Shown here: positions 62,515 through 64,000 of the stretch, in pieces | Layout of the letters: each line of letters begins with the position of its first letter | How positions within the stretch are numbered: position 1 is the stretch's first letter | NCBI GenBank assembly: GCA_028023455.1 | Contig: JAQFVV010012423.1 | Span: forward strand, 556,001 to 620,000 | Direction of reading: 5' to 3' | DNA from: Epiperipatus broadwayi | Lineage: Eukaryota > Onychophora > Udeonychophora > Euonychophora > Peripatidae | Length of the DNA stretch: 64,000 nucleotides | Made by a program: the position numbers and the translations under genes | Notes under the pieces: model-generated | The model's input: only the letters and a program-made list of their open reading frames with translations | What the model was told of the DNA's origin: nothing | Database searches by the model: none

Positions 62515-64000
62515 ATATATAATTAATGAAATGACTAGTCATTAGAGGTTATATGACATTGCAACACCAAAAATAATGTTGATTCTTATTTAGAAATCCC
62601 TATCTTCTGAATCTGCCTACTATCATTGCTCTAAGTCATAGAGGATATCAATTAATTATAATTCACATTTTGTAAATTGTTTCACCTTTTCTTTTCTAGT
62701 AATTCTTCATAGGAAATATGCCAATCTTTTTAATTTAATTTAAATTTTTCTGAATGCTTTACTTTTTTTCATTTATTCCTTTATATATTATTGCTAATAT
62801 CTGTATTAGAATGTAGAAATGCATGATGATATTGATAACAAGTAATGACAGTTATGTCAAAAGTAAAACATTTCAGACTTCACAGATAAACTACTCTTTT
62901 ATACTGCCTTAAAAAGTTTATAAATAAGTAGAATGCTATAATTATTAGATGTCAATTTTGATTTGAAATCATCTAGTAATTATTATTATTATTAATGCTA
63001 GAAAAAAAATTAAAATGAATAGAAAATAAAGAACTCTGCTAATTTATATTTAATATAAAAATAAAAGACAAATTATTTATAGCATAATTAATATTAATGA
63101 ACTAAAATTATAAAAGACATAAATTTTCCAAACACAGAAATAACATATAATGAGAAAAAAAGCAAAAATAAGTAATATTATATATTGTCTAATAATAATG
63201 GAAATAAAAGTGCATTACTAAAATCAATGCTTGTATAATTTAAAAAGCAAAAGAGATATTGTAATTTTTGCAATTTTAGTAATATTAAATTCTTGGTAGA
63301 ATTTTTTTTTGTTGTTTATTCTTCTATGAGTATTACTTAACATATGGATATATAACATTGTTTTTTATTATAATTTTTTCTATGGTAGTATTAGTAATCT
63401 TCATTTCATTGGTATTATTTATATTAGTAAATCTTTTTATATTTTATAAATATCAAACATTTTTAGCTGATTGTACTTGCATTCACTATATTTTTTTTAT
63501 TATTTATGCTATTTTTTTTCAGACATAATATGTTATAATCACTTATGTCATTTACTTTTTTAATTTTTTTGCTTTTATTTTTATTGTATTTATAGGAATT
63601 TTTCTAAACAGACTTTGTTTTAAAGTTAGAATAAATATAAATTTAAAAAATAAAAACTTTCTTTTAGATTTTATTTGATATTAGACAAAGCAATATATAT
63701 TAATAAACCTTAAAATTAATCATTATTATCTATTAAGAATTTTAAAGAGAATACAGATTTATTATATTTTTTTAAAATATAGAAACCATAGGTAAAAATG
63801 TAAACATTTTATTTTGTAAAAACAAAAAAAAAAAAAGTTTTTTTTTTTTTTTTAAAGAAAATATATTTAAATTAAAACTAATCTAAAGCTATATTAATTA
63901 AAATATATAGATTATTTAAAACATAAAAATTGCTAATAGAAAAGTTAAAATGAAAACAAAGTTTAAAAAAATAATCATAATTAAAAATATGTTCTATGTT
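62515..64000. other. AT-rich desert
   Basis: No gene or element recognised to the end of the window. A- and T-runs at 63824-63852 and a (TTA)n stretch at about 62977-62994 are the only structure. Confidence 0.55.

Noticed and set aside
1-64000. CRISPR array, operons or other bacterial features
   Set aside because: No regularly spaced direct repeats, no dense coding and no bacterial gene signals; eukaryotic retroelements are present instead.

Overview
The window looks like nuclear, non-coding DNA of an invertebrate animal. It is roughly three-quarters or more A+T, has almost no long open frames, is full of poly-A/T runs and (AT)n tracts, is poor in CpG, and carries decayed eukaryotic retroelements (a LINE, a Penelope-like element, LTR-like ends), tRNA-like and 5S-rRNA-like SINE material and short inverted-repeat elements. 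There is nothing bacterial: no operons, no ribosome binding sites, no dense coding. I cannot name the species or phylum from the sequence.

Layout. 1-11 kb: AT-rich desert with one 620-bp foldback (3.4-4.0 kb) and one tRNA-like SINE (8.9 kb). 11-15.5 kb: a repeat cluster with three copies of a 150-bp module, a 700-bp foldback belonging to a family called here 'GGTCTG family', and a 2.2-kb long-armed inverted repeat that encloses a small MITE, a tandem duplication and a second inverted repeat. 20-30 kb: a second tRNA-like SINE, scattered copies of a second SINE-like family (SINE-2), a possible transposase relic on the minus strand (24.5-24.8 kb) and two weak exon-like stretches. 31.9-34.9 kb: a decayed LINE reverse transcriptase cut in two by a 2.14-kb element with TG..CA-like ends and a 4-bp target duplication. 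38-48.5 kb: a dispersed 150-bp repeat, a 35-unit AT tract, a 5S-rRNA-derived sequence, the longest open frame of the window (117 codons), a head-to-head SINE-2 pair, and a small CpG-retaining island with splice-like and polyA signals. 49-64 kb: two more inverted-repeat pairs, a decayed Penelope-like element with GIY-YIG remains on the minus strand, a 241-bp MITE with an exact 8-bp target duplication, and a second copy of the 2.1-kb element that itself carries a nested GGTCTG-family insertion.

No complete protein-coding gene can be supported; the five exon-like calls are tentative. The clearest results are: (1) two full copies of one undesignated 2.0-2.1-kb element, one CpG-rich and inserted precisely in a LINE, the other with many of its CpGs changed to TG or CA; (2) a repeat family whose two copies here both carry an inverted duplication of their left part, with different breakpoints; (3) a marked excess of foldback structures, at least eight of 190 bp to 2.2 kb in 64 kb; (4) Penelope, LINE and 5S relics that are visible only when frames are stitched by eye across stops and frameshifts.
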